This document shows, piece by piece, positions 7,323 to 15,480 of a stretch of DNA of 15,606 nt (positions are counted from its first letter, which is position 1; each line of letters starts with the position of its first letter). Under the pieces are notes generated by a model. That model was given only the letters and a program-made list of their open reading frames with translations. It was not told where the DNA came from and ran no database searches. Origin of the DNA: Polyrhizophydium stewartii (lineage: Eukaryota; Chytridiomycota; Chytridiomycetes; Rhizophydiales); NCBI GenBank assembly GCA_027604665.1, contig JADGIZ010000340.1, forward strand, positions 1 through 15,606, given 5' to 3'. The position numbers were made by a program, and so were the translations under genes.

Positions 7323-8567
7323 TTACATGTTTTCGGTCGACCACTTGTATGCCTCTTCGCTGAGCACGTTGCGGGCGTGCTTCTTCTGGAAATACGCGCG
7401 CTCGAAGCCGTTGGACCGGTCGACGCCGTCCCAGCGGTACCCGGGCGGGATGCCGAACCTGTTGGGCTCGGGCGGCGGGCCTTTGTACACCTCGCGCGCA
7501 CGCTGCCGGCGCTTCTTGCCCGACTTGCCATCCTGGTCCTGGCCGCCGCCGTCGCCCGACGACCGCATGAACGCCATCGGGTCGCCCCACCGCGACTGCT
7601 CGCGCATCTCGCGGTTGCGGTCGTGGTCGTCGGCGTACACGGCCAGCGGCGCGCTCTCTTCCTGTGCGATGCGCCGCGCGAGGTCGGCGGCGGCCTTGTG
7701 CTGCGCGATGCCGCCGCCCCACACCATGCGCTCCTGCTCCTGCGCCTCGCGCTCGCGCTCGGCGGCCGCCTGCGCCGCCTGCTCTGCGGCCAGATCCACC
7801 TTGCGGCCCTGCTTGTCGCGGTACACGGTCGCGGCGCCCTTGCCCAGCTGCTTGTCGTCCATCATCGCGAACCGCTCGCGCTGGTGGCGCTCCTTGTCCT
7901 GCTGGTGCCGCCGCAGCGCCTCGCCCGTCTGCAGGCCCGCGAGCGTGCCGTCCTCCATGCGCAGCGCGTCGCCGTTGCTGTCGCCGTGCGAGTCGTCGGC
8001 GTCGGCAGATCCGCTGCGCTGCCGACGCCGCGACGGCGACGGTGACGGTGACGGCGATGCCTGCCGCCGGCGCCGTGGTGCTTCGTCGTCGGACGGCGTC
8101 GGCGACCGCCGCCGCCGCCTGGGCCGGTCGTCGTCGTCGCCGTCGTGGCCGCCGGCTTGGCTGGCAGCGCTGACGCCGGCGCCAGCGCCATCGCTCAGCG
8201 TCACCCAGCTGGTCGACTTGAACCGCGCACCAACGTCCTGCACCTCGGCGACGGTCGGTGCGTCGTCGCCGTCGCCGCCGGCGCGGTGCCGCCCGCGGCC
8301 GCGCTCCGCCGGCGCGTCCCAGTCGGCGTCCTCGTCAATGACCCGGGTCGTTGCGCTTGCGACGACCACCTTGCCCTTCTTCTTGGCCTTGCGCACGCCC
8401 GGGCCGGCCGCGGGCTTCTTGCCCAGCGCGCGGTCCGCCGCCGGGCCGGACAGGTATGTGCGCGCAATGTAGTCCTTGAGGCTTGCGCTGCCGGCTGCCC
8501 CTGGCGCGCTGCTGCTGCTGCTGCTGCCGCCGCCTCCGTCTGTCGCCCGCCGCGTGCCGTCCGACAT
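7323..8567 (-). CDS. BUD13: BUD13/CWC26, subunit of the RES pre-mRNA splicing complex
   Basis: One exon, 414 residues, ATG at 8567-8565 and TAA at 7325-7323. Family landmarks appear in order: SLKDYIARTYLSG near residue 29; basic KKKGK and RVIDEDADWD around 65-85; an Arg/Ser-Pro-rich disordered region at about 145-190; GLQTGEALRRH near 215; TVYRDKQGRKVDL near 246; DPMAFM near 329; and the C-terminal block GPPPEPNRFGIPPGYRWDG (about 361-379), continuing VDRSNGFERAYF. In yeast this C-terminal block, with its conserved Trp, binds Snu17 in the retention and splicing complex with Pml1, which associates with activated spliceosomes and supports splicing of some introns and nuclear retention of unspliced RNA. 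Intermediate in length between yeast (266) and human (619). It shares a divergent ~295-base region with the LIM gene. Confidence 0.93.
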   Translation of the reverse strand: MSDGTRRATDGGGGSSSSSSAPGAAGSASLKDYIARTYLSGPAADRALGKKPAAGPGVRKAKKKGKVVVASATTRVIDEDADWDAPAERGRGRHRAGGDGDDAPTVAEVQDVGARFKSTSWVTLSDGAGAGVSAASQAGGHDGDDDDRPRRRRRSPTPSDDEAPRRRRQASPSPSPSPSRRRQRSGSADADDSHGDSNGDALRMEDGTLAGLQTGEALRRHQQDKERHQRERFAMMDDKQLGKGAATVYRDKQGRKVDLAAEQAAQAAAEREREAQEQERMVWGGGIAQHKAAADLARRIAQEESAPLAVYADDHDRNREMREQSRWGDPMAFMRSSGDGGGQDQDGKSGKKRRQRAREVYKGPPPEPNRFGIPPGYRWDGVDRSNGFERAYFQKKHARNVLSEEAYKWSTENM

Positions 8568-8862
8568 TGGCGATCTCGCGGTCGGTGCTCCTGCAGACCT
8601 CGGCGTCGGTGGAGATGCCCGGCCAGCGCAGGCCGTGCAAGCTCATGGTTCCCGCAGATGCCGCCCACGTCGGGTCCACTTGACGGTCTCCAGGACGCTG
8701 CGGCCGCGCATGGGCACACGCTGCCAAGAATAGCCGCCGCGCGCCGCCAGGAGCGCCTTGGTCCGCACATCCACGATGGCCAGATGCGCCCCCCGGCCCG
8801 GGCCTCAAAAGGCGCGGGCCCGCCCCTGCTGTCTCTCCACCACCCAATCCAGCTACAAAACC
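8568..8862. promoter_or_regulatory. Divergent promoter region of BUD13 and the LIM gene
   Basis: Start codons of BUD13 (minus) and the LIM protein (plus) are 295 bases apart, so both promoters must lie here or overlap the genes. A CCAAT sequence is present at 8844-8848, close to the LIM start; its function is uncertain. No other gene seen. Confidence 0.5.
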
Positions 8863-9507
8863 ATGCAGGAGCCGTGCGGAAAGTGCGCAAAGACCGTCTA
8901 CGCCAACGAGAAGCTCGAGGCGGCCGGCAAGTGGTTCCACAAGGTGCGCTGCGGCCGGTTTTTGGTCGGTGATGACCGCTTGAGTCGTCTGACGGCGGCA
9001 TGCTCTCCGACGGACGGCGTTCTGCCGCACAGGGATGCTTCAAGTGCAGCAACGCCGAGTGCAGCATCCAGCTCAACCTCAAATCCTTCAAGGCCGCTGA
9101 GGGCCAGATCTGGTGCGAGAAGCACACGCCCAAGGCCCAGTACACGACCGTGACGGACAGCGTGTCAGTCATGCATGCGCTGCGTAAGTCTCGCCAAGAC
9201 CTCCCTTCTGGCGTTGTGCGGGTGAATCTCGGTCGATGCTGGGTTGGTGCTGACCATTCGATGCTACAGACGCACCCAAAAAGTCGACCGAGGGCCTGCA
9301 CAAGGTCCAGGTCGGCACCGGCGAAGCGCCGAGCATCGGCCTCGAGACCATGTCGATGCAGCACGCACTCAGTAAGCGAGTCCTGTGTTTTTCTGCTGCT
9401 GCGGCATGCGGGACCCGCACTTCTGACTCTGGCGACTCGCAGCCGCGCCAAAGAAGCCCGTCGAGAACCTCGGCAACGTCAAGAAGGACGAAGCCATTGG
9501 CGCCTGA
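8863..9507 (+). CDS. Single LIM-domain protein, LASP/nebulin-like (4 exons)
   Basis: Exons 8863-8943, 9033-9183, 9270-9371 and 9443-9507 give 132 residues. Introns are 89, 86 and 71 bases: GTGCGC...CACAG, GTAAGT...TACAG, GTAAGC...CGCAG. One LIM domain spans residues 5-58, with ligands C5, C8, H26, C29 for the first zinc and C32, C37, C55, H58 for the second; spacing between C32 and C37 is four instead of the usual two residues. EPCGKCAKTVYANEKLEAAG and HTPKAQYTTVTDS just after the domain resemble LASP/nebulin-type LIM proteins, which bind actin structures, so a cytoskeletal role is inferred. After the LIM domain, HALHAPKKSTEGLHKVQVG and HALTAPKKPVENLGNVKK are two copies of one repeat, each cut by an intron at the same place and phase. 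Exon joins keep the frame and the LIM spacing, so the model is reliable. Confidence 0.88.
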
Positions 9508-9862
9508 GCCGCGCGCTGATGTGCACCCTGCCTTCGTCTTGATTCCCGCTGCCGCCTGCCTGCCTCGCCCATCGCCACCGGCGCGCATTCAATACACCCG
9601 CAATATGTCCTCGATGGTCTTGAGACGAAACGCATCGGACGAATGTTTCCCAAGTCTCGCAAAAGTGGGCGACACAAACGGGCACACTGTGTGCCGCTGT
9701 GCCCGCCGCCGTGCTGCCGCCGTGCGGTGCTGCCGCCGTGCTGCCGTTGTGCTGCCGTTGTGCTGCCCCCGTGCTGCGCTGAGCGGGCGCCAGCACGCTC
9801 GCATGCACGTCTCGCGAGGCTTCAAGGTGCTGACGCACTCCGTCTCCCGCTCGCAGCACCCA
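9508..9862. other. Intergenic region with minisatellite, upstream of the symporter gene
   Basis: These 355 bases separate the LIM gene stop from the symporter start. They hold an 11-base tandem repeat at 9708-9778, listed separately. No additional gene is supported; open frames crossing here are continuations of symporter exon frames into noncoding DNA. Confidence 0.5.
9708..9778. repeat. Imperfect 11-bp minisatellite (GCCGTGCTGCC), about six units
   Basis: Units of GCCGTGCTGCC occur at 9708, 9719 (with a 5-base insertion), 9735, 9746 (GTTGTGCTGCC), 9757 (GTTGTGCTGCC) and 9768 (CCCGTGCTGCG). The array ends 84 bases before the symporter ATG, so it lies in the promoter or 5' untranslated region. 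Confidence 0.8.
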
Positions 9863-11630
9863 ATGGCCGTGCTCGAAGGATCGGCGGCCACCGCGGGCAT
9901 CGCCCTCTCGGTCGTTGCCGTCGTCGCCTTTGGCCTCGCTGCCGTTGCCTACAGCCTCTACTTCACCTCGCGCACCAAGCACCACATCGACACCGAGTTC
10001 TTTGTCACGGCCCGCGGCACCATGCCCGTTGCGCGCATTGCCTGGTCGTTCTTTGCGGCGTCCATGGGTGCTTGGTGCGTGCTCGTGCGAGAAAGAGTGT
10101 GTGTGTGTGTGTGCGTCGACGACTCACCGCGGCCGCGGCCAACAGGGTCCTGTACGGCCCCGCGCAGTATGTCGCCGACCCATCCTTTGGCGTCGGATAC
10201 CTCGGCCTGATCTCGTACTCGTTCTTCACCGGCGCGCCGCTGGTCATGATCGCCTTCATGGGCAGCTACATCCGCAAGAACGTGCCGCAGGCAACGTCGA
10301 TTGCGTCGTTTGGCCGCTGGCGCTTTGGCACCGTCGTCGAGCTGTTCATCATGCTGCTTGTGCTCTTCAACCTCGGCGTCGCGCTCGCGGCAGAGTACAC
10401 GGCCATTGGCGGCATCTTTGGAGACTTCTTTGGCGTCGCGTCGTGGGTGCCCATTGTCGCCGTCGGACTCATGACCATGGCGTACACGGCCACGGGCGGC
10501 CTGTATGTCTCCATCATCACCGACCAGTGGCAAGCCGTCATCTCGCTGCTGCTGCTGTTCACGTCGGTCATCTACATTGGCGTGTCGTTCAAGGGCGTCA
10601 CCCTGCCGCCGCTGCCGGACTACCTCGGCGCAACGACGGCCGGATGGCAGTCTTTTGTCACGCTCGGCATCTCGCTGTGCGCGGCGACCTTCTTCTCCGA
10701 GGCCATGTGGTGCGTGCGATGCGCGCAAGGTGCACGACGGGCTGTTTCCAGCGGATCTGCTGACCAGTCGTCGTTGATGCCGACTGACTGGCGATGCGCT
10801 GCTTGTGCGGCTCTGCGACACCGACGCGGTCCGTGTGCAGGCAGCGTGTGTGGGCGTCTCAGGACTCGCGGTCGCTCCAGATCGGCGCGCTCATTGGAGG
10901 CTCGCTCGCGACACTCGCCGTCGCCGTGTTCTCGTTTGGCGCGCTGCTTGCGTACTGGTCGGGCCGCGCCGACGCCAACTCGCTGTCCAACTTTGCGTTC
11001 TTTTATGCCTTCAAGAGCTCCGACGGCACCGTGTCGCCGGCCGTGACGATCATTGTGCTGCTGTTTGCCGTGATCATGAACGAGTCGGCAGTCGATTCGT
11101 TCCAGAACGCCATCACGGACACGCTCGTCAGCGCCGCGAGCATCGTCGGGCTGTCGGTGCCGCTGTGGGCCGCGCGCCTGATTGTCGTTGCCGTCAACGT
11201 GCCTGTGATGATTGTCGGCACGCGCGGCCTCAACATCATCCAGCTCTTCCTCGTCAGCAACATGCTCACGTCGTGCACGTTTTTGCCGCTCGCCGCTGGC
11301 CTCATTCCCGCGCTCAACAACATCATTTCGCCCATCTCGGTCATCCTCGGCTGCCTCTTCTCGTTCTTCTCTGTCATGGTCTATGGCGCCATCCAGACGG
11401 GCAGCGTCGGCGCCGGCCTGTACCAGTACTTTTACGTCAGCTACGACATCTATGCGTTCATCATTGCCCCCGTCTCTGGCATCGTCGGACTCGCGCTGTT
11501 TGCCGGCATCGAGCTCGCGGTCAGGAAGATTGCCGGCTGGCCCATGCCGTCGCTGCCGGACCCGCCCGTCATCGAGCAGGCCACGGCCAAGATCGAGGAG
11601 ATCAAGCGCGATATGGTGGCCTCGGCCTGA
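9863..11630 (+). CDS. Sodium:solute symporter (SSF) family transporter (3 exons)
   Basis: Exons 9863-10074, 10146-10709 and 10841-11630 give 521 residues. Both introns (71 and 131 bases) interrupt a Trp codon as TG|GTGCGT...CAG|G. About 13 hydrophobic helices follow a short N-terminus, beginning at AGIALSVVAVVAFGLAAVAY. Family-like segments include FFVTARGTMPVARIAWSFFA after helix 1, the YTATGGLYVSIITDQWQAVI stretch around helix 5-6, and FSEAMWQRVWASQDSRS, all typical of SSF carriers that move urea, proline or other small solutes with Na+ or H+. The overall look is closest to fungal Dur3-like or uncharacterised SSF members, but substrate cannot be set from sequence alone. The C-terminal tail (EQATAKIEEIKRDMVASA) is short, charged and cytosolic. 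Plasma membrane is the likely location. Confidence 0.9.
10097..10112. repeat. (GT)8 in symporter intron 1
   Basis: Eight GT dinucleotides lie inside the 71-base first intron of the symporter gene and occupy almost a quarter of it. Such runs offer several cryptic donor-like GTs, but the donor GTGCGT at 10075 gives the only frame-preserving join. Confidence 0.85.
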
Positions 11631-11688
11631 AGCGGATTGCGCACCAGGCTCGCCCCACTCCCCTGGCCCATGGCCGTGCGAGTCGCCC

Positions 11689-11694
11689 AATAAA
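11689..11694 (+). promoter_or_regulatory. AATAAA polyadenylation signal for the symporter gene
   Basis: A canonical AATAAA lies 59 bases after the symporter stop codon and about 140 bases before the next start, a fitting place for 3' end formation. Confidence 0.5.
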
Positions 11695-11834
11695 CGCGCG
11701 CCCTCTGCGCCCCGTCACCCGCGGCCTCTGAGTCAGTCCGCGCCAGGCAACGCGCCGGGCGGCTGTGCTGTCGGCTCCTCAGGGCCACCGAGCGGCCACC
11801 CAAAGCGCCGTGTGTTTTCTTGTCCACACTGCGC

Positions 11835-13933
11835 ATGCTCTCGACCGGCCTGTTCCGCAAGTCCCGCGTGCGGGCGCTCGCCCTGGCCGTTGCGCTGCTC
11901 GTCGGCCTGTGGCTGCTGCTCGCGCCGCAGATGCTGCGCGCCGACAGGCCCGACCCGGCCCACGCGAGCGGGATGGACGGCCTTTCCGGCGGGTGCGTGA
12001 AGTGTCGACCCGCCTGCGCCGCCGCCGCCGCCTCGCCCCTCGCTGCTCGCCCTTTCATCTCTTTCTCGTGGCGGGGTACACTCGGCCCGATGTCCCTCAC
12101 CCCGCTGCTGCTGCTGTCTCTGCCGCCGCCGCCGTTGCTCCCCCCGTACAGCGCCACGGAGCCGCCTGCCGTCCAGCGCGCGGCGCCAAACCCCGCGGCG
12201 GTGCCGGCATCCGCGGCGCAGCAGCAGCGCGACAGCATGGTGGCCGACTTTCTGCGCCGCGAGCGGCTGGAGCGCGCGGCGGGCAAGCTGGCGGGTGCCG
12301 ACTTTGTTGGCCTGACCCGCCGCGTGGCCCTCCACCGCGACATGCTGCTCGCCATGCATCCGGGGCTCTCTGGCCTTGCAGGCGCGACGGGCAACGGCAC
12401 CTCTGCCAGCGGCAGCAGCGGCAACGATGCCGACCTGCCCGAGCTCGAACTGCCGCTCGACGACCTCGAGGCGCTTGCATACCCGTGGCTCCGCGCGGGC
12501 CAGAAGTTCCGCACCATCCGCGAGCTGGCGTCGTCCTTCAAGGGTCGCGGCATCGTCATGACCTCGGGCACATGGCACTTCAAGTTTGCCCGCCACGCGG
12601 CGTCGGTGGTGCGCGAGCTCGGCAGCAAGCTGCCCATTGAGCTATTCTACGTGGGCGACAACGACCTGCCGGCAGACTATCGCGCCGAGCTCGAGAAGAT
12701 CCCCAACCTGCGCACCATCGACCTCAAGCCCTTTATGGACACGCAGGGGCCCGATATCAGCGGGTGGGGCGTCAAGCCCTTTTCGATGCTCTTCTCGTCG
12801 TTCCGCCACATGATCTTCCTCGATGCCGACGCCCTCTTTTTCCAGCCGCCCGAGGTGCTCTTTGACTCCAAGGGCTACAGGGACACGGGCGCCGTGCTCT
12901 TCATGGACCGCACGCTGTACCCGGACATGGACTCGAACGGCCTCAAGTTTTTCAACACCATGGTGGCCAATCCGTCCGACTATGCGCGCACCGTTGGCCG
13001 CCTGTTACGCAAGCTCTCGATCCACGAGGGCGAGTCGGGCGTCATTGTTTGGGACAAGCTGCGCAACCTGCATCCGCTGCTTCTCACGTGCCTCATGAAC
13101 TCGCAGCCGCACCGCGAGGTGCTCTACAAGGCGTACCACGGTGCGTTGTGTCTTCTGTCGCCTTCCGCTGAGGATCTTGTGTGATTGTGGCGGATCTGCG
13201 TGCTGACAACATCGATGCTGCGCTCTGCGATGCGATGCGATGCAATGCGCGACTGCATTCTTCTCCTCTTCCAGGCGACAAGGAGTCCTATTGGATCGCG
13301 CACGAGGCCCTCGCGATGCCCTACCGCTGGGCGCCGGGCGCCGGCGGCACGATTGGCTTCATCAAGGGCAAGACGGGCGACGACGCCAAGAAGGTGTGCG
13401 GCGGGCTCTACCACCCGGACGAGAACTGGCGGCCGCTGTGGTTCAATGGCGGCATCCTGCGCAACAAGTACACGGACAAGGGCCAAACGAGCCTCGAGAT
13501 GACGCACTGGGCCACAGACCGCACGTTCCGCAATGCGCGGTGGGACTGGGAGACGCAGGACACGCCGTTTTGTCTCTTGCCCAACGACCCGGCCAACGAG
13601 TTTGGCGTCATGACCGCCGCCGAGCGCGAGACGGCGGCCATGTTGGTGCGCGTCTGGGAGCGGCTCGACGGCACCAGCGCGGCCGAGAAGAAGAAGAAGG
13701 AGGAGCAAGAGGCGGCCGAAAAGAAGAAGAAGAAGGAGGAGCAACAGGCTGCGGACAAGAAGAAGAAGGATGAGGAGGCCGCGGCAAAGAAGCAGCAAGC
13801 CGACGAGGCCAAGGCCAAGGCCGACAAGGCCCGCGTGGACGCTGAAACGGCCAAGGCGGATGCCGAAAAGGCCAAAGCGGATGCCGATAAGGCTGCGGCT
13901 GACGCCGACAAGGCTGCAGCCGGCAAGCCCTGA
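11835..13933 (+). CDS. GT71 (Mnn1-like) alpha-mannosyltransferase-family protein with charged C-terminal tail (3 exons)
   Basis: Proposed exons 11835-11992, 12152-13140 and 13275-13933 give 601 residues. Intron 2 (13141-13274, GTGCGT...TTCCAG) is needed to stay in frame. Intron 1 (11993-12151, GTGCGT...GTACAG) is 159 bases with no stop, so its retention would give 654 residues; the pyrimidine-rich tract and good splice sites favour removal. Residues 14-33 form a signal anchor, so the enzyme is a type II Golgi protein. The domain contains SSFKGRGIVMTSGTWHFKFA, LPIELFYVGDNDLP, the DxD metal/donor motif LDADALFF (D277, D279), VIVWDKLRN and, after intron 2, GDKESYWIAHEAL, all hallmarks of the Mnn1 family that adds mannose to N- or O-glycans in fungi. 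From about residue 518 an 84-residue Lys/Glu/Ala-rich tail (KKKKEEQEAAEKKKKK, then KADAEKAKADADKAAADADK) looks helical and is not part of the family. Confidence 0.88.
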
Positions 13934-14072
13934 TCTGCGCATCTCGCAGTCTCTCATACGCGCGTCTCCCTCTTTCACGCCCTCTGGCGCTCGGTTGATA
14001 TAAACCCAAGCAAACAACTGCTCGCATGCTTGCTTTCGACCGCCAGTCCGCGTTTTTGGTGGCTTCGTTAAA

Positions 14073-14101
14073 ATGAGATGAGATGAGACGAGATGAGATG
14101 G
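14073..14101. repeat. ATGAG pentamer repeat (five units)
   Basis: ATGAG is repeated at 14073, 14078, 14083, 14088 (ACGAG) and 14093, then breaks down. It sits in the 3' flank of the GT71 gene, in a 224-base stretch (13934-14157) without a gene. Confidence 0.8.
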
Positions 14102-14114
14102 AGGCAGCCGGCTT

Positions 14115-14125
14115 GGGGGGGGGGG
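14115..14125. repeat. Run of 11 G within a G-rich tract
   Basis: Eleven consecutive G are followed by CGGG and GGGGG within 15 bases. The tract could form a G-quadruplex on the plus strand and is prone to length errors in both replication and sequencing. Confidence 0.85.
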
Positions 14126-14157
14126 CGGGCACAGGGGGATGAATGATGCAAAGGCAT

Positions 14158-14562
14158 TTACACGGCAAAGATGCGCGGCGTCTTGCCGTCGGACTTGGCC
14201 TTGGCAGCCGCAATGACGGCCGCGGGCATGGGGGGCTGCACAGGCAGCATGCCTGCCTTGGCACTGGTCAACCGCTCGGCGAACGTGGCAGCAAACGTCG
14301 CGACGGTTGACACGACGAGGGCAATCACAAACAGCCCCAATGTGTAACGAGGTAAAGGTGCGTGTACACACCGTTGGTGAGCGTGCCTGTGTTGACTCAT
14401 CCAAAGATCATGATGGCGATGGCGGGCACAATTGAGCCGATGAGTGCGCTGTTGCCCCTGACGAGCGTGTTGAGCAACGCGGTGAGGCTGAGCATCAGCA
14501 GGATGAAGGCGGACAACGTGTGTAATGCGCACCAGGGCGTCAGCATCATCCAGGTTGTTGTT
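14158..14562 (-). pseudogene. Decayed 3' part of a multi-pass membrane-protein gene
   Basis: On the minus strand the upper part (about 14400-14550) reads well in one frame as membrane helices (LSAFILLMLSLTALLNTLV, ALIGSIVPAIAIMIFG), then meets TGA at 14399-14397. The same frame continues as VNTGTLTNGVYT, after which sense moves to another frame: LGLFVIALVVSTVATFAATF, then a short hydrophilic tail ending in TAA at 14160-14158. The frame switch coincides with a ~20-base insertion between two TACAC copies. No GT-AG intron can bridge both lesions. The pattern of helices resembles the C-terminal half of claudin/SUR7/PalI-like four-helix proteins, but this is weak. The 5' half is missing, apparently cut off by the Gag fragment to its right. 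Confidence 0.5.
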
Positions 14563-14628
14563 CATTCCTTATTCTTTTGATGAAAAATGCGGGGGCAAGT
14601 GCGCCTGCCCGCGTTTGCGCCCATTTAT

Positions 14629-15078
14629 TCATTCACGTGATGAGAGCCTGGCTGTTGGCATGACAGCGGCAACCACCTTTTTCTTGTGGTCGGGGCGGCC
14701 TGTCTTTTCATCTTTCGCCTTGCTGCGACATTCGGCCCTGTGGTGGCCCTGCTTGCTGCAGTAGAAACATTCTCCATCAAGGCGTCTGGGAGCGACGCCA
14801 CCCGTCTCGCCGTGCCTGACTCTGCCCACCTCCATCAGTGTCGGTGACAACGAGCGCAGAGCATGGGGCATGGCCACACAAGTAAGCTGCAGCGCTGCCA
14901 TCGCCTTATGCTTGGATGCCATGATGGCGTCCGTTGCAAGGGCCAGTTCCGACAGTGCCTGGAACGACGACAACGTCTTGTGACCGCCCATGAGCTTGAT
15001 CCGCAGCTCTGGTGCGAGTAGGGTCTTGAACAGGAACTTGCCCTCAGCCAACTCAGGCATCAGACCAGTGCAGCCCAT
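14629..15078 (-). mobile_element. Retroelement Gag fragment with CCHC zinc knuckle (copy A, minus strand)
   Basis: A 149-residue frame from ATG 15078 to the stop at 14629 contains ELAEGKFLFKTLLAPELRIK, then SELALATDAIMASK, and a CX2CX4HX4C zinc knuckle (codons 14769-14728, CFYCSKQGHHRAEC) followed by a basic GRPDHKKK stretch. This layout is typical of nucleocapsid parts of LTR-retrotransposon Gag (copia/gypsy type), which package element RNA. Upstream the frame meets TAG within seven codons (FWSDLMGC follows the stop), so the N-terminal Gag portion is lost. No protease, integrase, reverse transcriptase or LTR is visible in the window. A cellular zinc-knuckle protein derived from Gag is possible, but fragmentary state and inverted neighbour favour a relic. 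Confidence 0.6.
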
Positions 15079-15435
15079 GAGGTCGCTCCAGAACTACGAA
15101 TCAAAATCATGGGCGGGCGCGAGGCATCATCATTCCAGACATTGTCCGAGCTGGCCCTTGCGACGGACGCCGTCATAGCGTCCAGGCGCAAGGCGACGGC
15201 GGCGCTGCAGCCGGCGCGCGCGGCTGCGCCCCGTGCCCCGCGCCCGTCGTCGCCGACGCCGATGGAAGTGGACGGAGTCGGGCGCGGCGAGACGGGCGGC
15301 GTCGTTTCCGGGCACTTTGACGGCGAGTGCTTCTACTGCGGCAAGAAAGGGCACCGCAGGGCCGAGTGTCGTGGTGAGGCGAAAGACAAAAAGACGGGCC
15401 GCCCCGACCACAAGAAAAAGGTTGTCGCTGCGGTC
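14662..15435. repeat. Inverted repeat: two divergent Gag-like arms of about 355 bp
   Basis: Left arm 14662-15018 and right arm 15082-15435 encode the same protein segment (APELRIK to VVAAV, with one codon gap) on opposite strands, divided by a 63-base spacer that belongs only to the left copy. DNA identity is uneven: 26 bases coding GRPDHKKK are identical, while elsewhere many third positions differ. Confidence 0.7.
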
Positions 15436-15480
15436 GAGACTGCGTCGTCGTCGTCGTCGGCGCCATCGTCGGAAAACTGA
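15082..15480 (+). mobile_element. Retroelement Gag fragment with CCHC zinc knuckle (copy B, plus strand)
   Basis: The frame reads VAPELRIKIMGGREASSF from about 15082 (first ATG 15109), then SELALATDAVIAS, MEVDGVGRGETGG, a zinc knuckle at 15328-15369 (CFYCGKKGHRRAEC, CX2CX4HX4C), GRPDHKKK, and a Ser-rich end with TGA at 15478-15480. It is homologous to the minus-strand copy A but starts about 20 residues later and has a GC-richer codon choice. Left of 15082 homology stops abruptly, so it is truncated at the N-terminus. No polymerase domain follows in the remaining 126 bases, which show no gene. Confidence 0.6.

Noticed and set aside
8201..9451. Minus-strand open frame of 416 codons across BUD13's 5' end and the LIM gene
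   Set aside because: It runs through the divergent promoter and antisense to LIM exons; composition is typical of a shadow frame.
9708..9778. CRISPR-like array
   Set aside because: Units are 11 bases, contiguous and without spacers, in a eukaryotic intergenic region; it is a minisatellite.
14158..14565. Single continuous minus-strand ORF of 135 codons as an intact gene
   Set aside because: Its first two thirds are His/Arg/Gln-rich nonsense, while a different frame over the same bases gives good membrane helices; the ORF joins unrelated frames across a lesion.
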